A stretch of 64,000 nucleotides of DNA from an uncultured Lachnospiraceae bacterium (GTDB taxonomy: Bacteria > Bacillota > Clostridia > Lachnospirales > Lachnospiraceae). Under the pieces are notes generated by a model. It had not been told where the DNA came from, searched no databases, and saw only the letters and a program-made list of their open reading frames with translations. Shown here one piece after another: positions 60,504-64,000 of the stretch (positions are counted from its first letter, which is position 1; the number at the start of each line of letters is the position of its first letter). The DNA lies in contig OMZJ01000009.1 of NCBI GenBank assembly GCA_900315495.1, positions 1 to 64,000 on the forward strand. The letters run 5' to 3'. The position numbers were made by a program, and so were the translations under genes.

Positions 60504-63500
60504 TCAGTCCAGAAGTTCCATCAGTTCTTCTGCCGAAAGCGATGCAAGAGAAGTGCTGTCTCCCTCGAGAATCGCATCTGCCAGGTCCTTCTTTGCATTC
60601 TGCAGATCCAGAATCTTCTCTTCCACCGAATTTTTCATAATCATCTTGTAAACCGTGACATTCCGGGTCTGGCCGATCCGGTGCGCCCGGTCAGTCGCCT
60701 GGTTCTGGGCGGAGAGATTCCACCACGGGTCGTAGTGGATCACGACGTCCGCCCCGGTGAGGTTGAGCCCGGTGCCGCCCGCCCGGAGTGAAATCAGAAA
60801 CACCGGGACATCGCCGGCATTGAAATCGTGCACCAGCTGCATGCGCTTCTCCTTCGGCGTCGCGCCGGTGATCAGATCGTACGAGATCTGCTCCCGGGTC
60901 AGGTCCTGCTCCAGAAGTGCAAGCATGGAGGTGAACTGCGAGAAGACGAGGATCCGGTGGCCGCCGTCGATCGCCGACTGGATCAGCTCCAGGCAGGCCT
61001 CCCGCTTGGCGCTCTCCCCGTGATAATTTTCGTACACCAGAGACGGATCGCAGCAGATCTCCCGGAGCCGGGTCAGCTCAGCCAGCACACGGATCCGGTC
61101 CTTTGCACTCGTCCCTCCGCTCTCCGGCTCCGACAGCATGCCCTTCATATGGGCAACCTGCGCGTCATACAGCTTCTGCTGCTCGCCGGAGAGTTTCACA
61201 TAGCGGACTTCCTCCAGCTTGTCCGGCAGATCCCGGAGCACATCGGCCTTCCTGCGCCGCAGGATGAACGGACCAGTCAGCTTTTTGAGGCGGTCCGACG
61301 CTTCGCTGTCCTGGTTTTTCGTGATCGGGCGCTCATACCGCGACTCAAATTCGGTACTGCTGTACAGAAGTCCCGGCATCAGGTAGTCGAAGATACTCCA
61401 CAGCTCGCTCAGCCTGTTTTCGATCGGCGTGCCGGTCAGGGCAAACCGGCTCTCCGCCGAGAGTGCCTTGACGGCCTTGGTCACGCCCGCCTTCTGGTTC
61501 TTGATATACTGCGCCTCGTCAAGCACCGCGATATGGAACCGGATCCCCTCATACAGCGCCACGTCCCGCTTTAAAAGATCGTAGGAGACGACATAGACAT
61601 CCGCTGTCCGGGCGGCTCCGTACCCCGCCGGCTGCGCTGTTCCGGCTGCCGCAGGCTGCTGTGCTGCCGCAGCCGGAAGCGCTCCGGATGCCGCGGGCTG
61701 TTCCGTTTCCACGGCTGGAAGCGTTTCGGATGCCGCGGACTGCTCCGTTTCCACGGCTGGAAGCGTTTCGGATGCCGCGGACTGCTCCGTTTCCGCAGCC
61801 GGAAGAGTCTCCGGCGCCGTTTCTTTCTGCGGAATTCCGGTGCGCGCCTGCTCCAGGATGGCCTTCCGTTCTGACTTTGTCCCGGTCACGGTCTCGCAGA
61901 CAAGATCCGGCGCAAACCGGCTGATCTCCTCTTTCCAGTTATACACCAGCGACGCCGGGCTGACCACCAGGGACGGAAGCCGGACCCCCTGCTCCTTTTC
62001 GTACTGGAAGAGCGCAATCATCTGCAGGGTCTTGCCCAGTCCCATCTCATCCGCCAGGATTCCGCCGAAACCAACGTTCTGCAGCATCTTCAGCCATCGG
62101 AAGCCGGCGGCCTGATAGGGGCGGAGCGTCTGCGTCAGGCAGGACGGCACCTCCACGTCCTCATCCCGGGCGGAGGCGAAATTCCGGATCAGTCTTCGGT
62201 AAACTCGGTCGCGGGTGGTTGCCAGCTCGTCGTGCTTCTCCAGCATCCGGTCCAGATAGACCGCGCGGTACAGCGGCAGGTGCGCCTTGCCGCGGATGAC
62301 GTCGTCCGGCGCCAGCTCCAGATCCGACAGCAGTTTCTGCAGCTCAGCCAGATCGGAATTCCCGGAAAAATCCACATAAGATCCATTCCGCAGGCGGTGA
62401 TACCGTTTCCGGAGCGTGTAGCTGTGAAAGACTTCCAGAAGTTCCTCTTCGGACAGCTGCGGTGAGGTCACGGACAGGTCCATCAGGCCGCTCTCCACGG
62501 AGACGCCGACGGTGACAGAAGACATCCGGATCAGCCTTCTCCGACGGAAGGCATCGGTTCCGGTCACTGTGCCGAACCGCTCCAGATCCGCGATGCCGGT
62601 GTGAAGAAACCCGAACAGAAGATCGTCGTCGACGGTCCGAAGATAAACATGCGTCCTGGTGCTATATTGATCAAAATACCGGCTCAGCACCTTTGCGACG
62701 CGCTTTTCCTGCAGCTGGTCCCGGTATCCGTCCGCGGATTTTCCCGCGGATTCGCCGGCGGCAGCGCCGTCCGCCGGGCCGGAAGGTTTGTCCTGCCCGG
62801 AATGCGGCGTGATCCGGTATTTTCTTCCCGGATAGCTCACCTCGCAGGCACAGGTGAGTTTGTCCTCCTCCAGATCCAGCCGGAAGACAAATTCCGGCTC
62901 CGGCGGCAGGATTTTTTCCGCCAGCTCTCCCGCATTGTCCGTAAAGCGGACGTAGGGGCTGTCCATCAGCACCGGGATCACCCGGTAATAAAATTCCTGA
63001 AGATTCTTTGCCCCGATCTCAAAGTGGAAATCACCGTTCTGGTCCGCCAGCCCGTGGAAGGGCTTCAAGGCCTTTGCCTCCCCCGAATCCAGACGGCTGA
63101 GGCTGCTGTTTCCCAGAAGGTACCCTCCGTTCTGGCCATAGATCAGAACCGGGATCCGTCCGGATACCGCGATTCCTACCAGATGCCCCCGGACATCCTG
63201 TACCGGATCCACCTGCACCGGAAAGCGAAGCGGCCTGTGTTCGACGCGGATTTCCGTGTTCCGGGACGAATCCTGCTTGAATTCCAGATCGCACCGCATC
63301 CCCTCCGCGGCCTCATAGAAGCGGTCCAGATAGCTCCCCGCAAGCGGTTCCTGACTGTTGACCGACAGCGTCGGCGTGCGGTAGAAATAACTCCTTGCCT
63401 CGATCCGCTCGTTGGTCTCCGCGATATCCCCGACCCGGAGCGTCAGAAACTGCATGAGTTTTGCGGATTCCGGCGTCAAATCACCCGCGGAAAAATCCAT

Positions 63501-64000
63501 CGTCGCTTTTTTCGTCAGTTCAAACGGCTGCCCCTGGCTGTACGCTCTCGTAAATCTGCCGATGTCCCTCAGGACAAACATGCGGCCGCCCGCCGTGCCG
63601 GCCTTGAAGCTCAGCGCGGCGTCTCCCTCCTCGTCGACAATAATCCGAGGGCGGATCACAAAAATCGGCTTCTTCTGCAGGGTCTCCGCCGGACCGGCAC
63701 TCTCCTTCGCATCCGCGCGGGCAGCGTCCTCGGATTCCCTGCTGATTTCGTTAAAGAATCCCCAGACCCGCTCATCCGTCAGATCCAGCTGCGCATAGGC
63801 AGCCGCTTCCTCCATCACCTTCTGAAACAGATACAGCTGATATTCATTGACCGGCCTGTCCGCCGGCAGAACCACAGTGGGCGTCCGGATGAAATTCGTC
63901 GCTTTGTCGTCATACATCGGATCCGGCCGCTGTATACTGGCGTGCATCGACGGGACGCCGTCCCCGTCCACCAGGAAAATCCATGTGCTCTTCGTACAGA
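60504..64000 (-). CDS. SNF2-family helicase/ATPase, truncated by the window edge
   Basis: At least 1164 codons run to the right edge without a start that fits, so the N-terminus (probably a SWIM zinc finger) is outside. After an SNF2-associated region come ADEMGLGKTLQMIALFQ (motif I), LDEAQYIKN (II), LTGTPIENRLSELWSIFDY (III), FSQFTSMLALLEQDL (IV), LRAGGTGLNLTGADVVIHYD (V) and QATDRAHRIGQTRNVTVYK (VI). It is a bacterial RapA/YwqA-like chromatin-remodelling-type ATPase acting on DNA or RNA polymerase. Between motifs I/Ia and II there is an Ala/Glu/Pro-rich insert of about 75 residues made of repeats. Confidence 0.92.
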   Translation of the reverse strand, partial: CTKSTWIFLVDGDGVPSMHASIQRPDPMYDDKATNFIRTPTVVLPADRPVNEYQLYLFQKVMEEAAAYAQLDLTDERVWGFFNEISRESEDAARADAKESAGPAETLQKKPIFVIRPRIIVDEEGDAALSFKAGTAGGRMFVLRDIGRFTRAYSQGQPFELTKKATMDFSAGDLTPESAKLMQFLTLRVGDIAETNERIEARSYFYRTPTLSVNSQEPLAGSYLDRFYEAAEGMRCDLEFKQDSSRNTEIRVEHRPLRFPVQVDPVQDVRGHLVGIAVSGRIPVLIYGQNGGYLLGNSSLSRLDSGEAKALKPFHGLADQNGDFHFEIGAKNLQEFYYRVIPVLMDSPYVRFTDNAGELAEKILPPEPEFVFRLDLEEDKLTCACEVSYPGRKYRITPHSGQDKPSGPADGAAAGESAGKSADGYRDQLQEKRVAKVLSRYFDQYSTRTHVYLRTVDDDLLFGFLHTGIADLERFGTVTGTDAFRRRRLIRMSSVTVGVSVESGLMDLSVTSPQLSEEELLEVFHSYTLRKRYHRLRNGSYVDFSGNSDLAELQKLLSDLELAPDDVIRGKAHLPLYRAVYLDRMLEKHDELATTRDRVYRRLIRNFASARDEDVEVPSCLTQTLRPYQAAGFRWLKMLQNVGFGGILADEMGLGKTLQMIALFQYEKEQGVRLPSLVVSPASLVYNWKEEISRFAPDLVCETVTGTKSERKAILEQARTGIPQKETAPETLPAAETEQSAASETLPAVETEQSAASETLPAVETEQPAASGALPAAAAQQPAAAGTAQPAGYGAARTADVYVVSYDLLKRDVALYEGIRFHIAVLDEAQYIKNQKAGVTKAVKALSAESRFALTGTPIENRLSELWSIFDYLMPGLLYSSTEFESRYERPITKNQDSEASDRLKKLTGPFILRRRKADVLRDLPDKLEEVRYVKLSGEQQKLYDAQVAHMKGMLSEPESGGTSAKDRIRVLAELTRLREICCDPSLVYENYHGESAKREACLELIQSAIDGGHRILVFSQFTSMLALLEQDLTREQISYDLITGATPKEKRMQLVHDFNAGDVPVFLISLRAGGTGLNLTGADVVIHYDPWWNLSAQNQATDRAHRIGQTRNVTVYKMIMKNSVEEKILDLQNAKKDLADAILEGDSTSLASLSAEELMELLD
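61650..61818 (-). repeat. In-frame 42-bp tandem repeat inside the SNF2 ATPase domain
   Basis: Units at 61698-61739 and 61740-61781 are nearly identical (one base apart). A diverged, partial copy lies at 61782-61818 and a degenerate one before 61698. Each encodes about 14 residues, SETLPAVETEQSAA-like. The period of 42 keeps the frame. Confidence 0.9.

Overview
The window is GC-rich, densely packed bacterial DNA, with most genes on the minus strand. It looks like a chromosomal stretch from an anaerobic Clostridia member, most likely Lachnospiraceae-like. The basis is the gene set: an oxygen-sensitive glycyl radical enzyme with its activase, a monomeric [FeFe] hydrogenase, a rubredoxin-first (reverse) rubrerythrin, the GlgC/GlgD glycogen pair, ammonia-dependent AsnA, UDP-sugar and dTDP-sugar enzymes, LplABC-type sugar uptake, AGGAGG ribosome binding sites and many TTGACA/TATAAT-like promoters. 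No phage, insertion sequence, CRISPR array, rRNA or tRNA gene was recognised. This is mostly core and niche metabolism rather than an island.

Layout. 0.1-6 kb: mutS2, then a convergent minus-strand cluster of a degenerate AIR-synthase/HypE-like protein, an Lrp-type regulator, a class I aminotransferase and trmL. 6.2-15 kb: a VanW-family cell-wall protein, a eukaryote-type UDP-sugar pyrophosphorylase preceded by a tiny coupled leader ORF, three exported proteins including an FKBP/trigger-factor-like foldase, xpt and a small alarmone synthetase. 15.2-19 kb: a Fur/PerR-type regulator with a perfect operator, reverse rubrerythrin, an ECF S-component-like protein and the hydrogenase. 19-24.6 kb: hisC, VanZ-like, rfbB, rfbA and uraA. 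24.9-34.2 kb: a sugar cluster (GH2 hydrolase, FGGY kinase, mutarotase-like epimerase) mixed with a FliB-like methylase, a PdaA-like deacetylase, a deoxyinosine/uracil glycosylase and a CarD regulator. 34.5-40.1 kb: an LplBC-type permease pair followed by two near-duplicate binding proteins and no ATPase. 40.6-45.7 kb: alpha/beta hydrolase, ACT protein, asnA, glgD and glgC. 46-53.7 kb: argGH behind a promoter with an ARG-box-like site, a hydroxyproline-dehydratase-like glycyl radical enzyme, its activase and an orphan MetQ. 54-64 kb: an ABC exporter pair, a DUF308-like protein, a phospholipase C-like protein, a double Nudix protein, cysE/epsC and a SNF2 helicase that runs off the right edge.

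Possible functional links. Polymer breakdown (GH2), sugar uptake (LplBC plus two binding proteins), phosphorylation (FGGY) and storage (GlgC/D) form a carbohydrate theme. The regulator plus rubrerythrin form a peroxide-defence unit. Alarmone synthesis sits next to an alarmone-sensitive purine salvage enzyme. The glycyl radical enzyme would feed pyrroline-5-carboxylate, near arginine genes.

The most unusual signals are: acidic Thr/Glu/Ser-rich segments on several exported proteins, two binding-protein types of which lack a lipobox; a catalytically degenerate AIR-synthase homologue; a strong plus-strand promoter with no gene but a 19-bp perfect hairpin (34366-34484); a 42-bp tandem repeat inside the ATPase core of the SNF2 helicase; and a 13-codon leader ORF coupled by ATGA to the UDP-sugar pyrophosphorylase. 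No clearly new multi-gene system could be proven from sequence alone.
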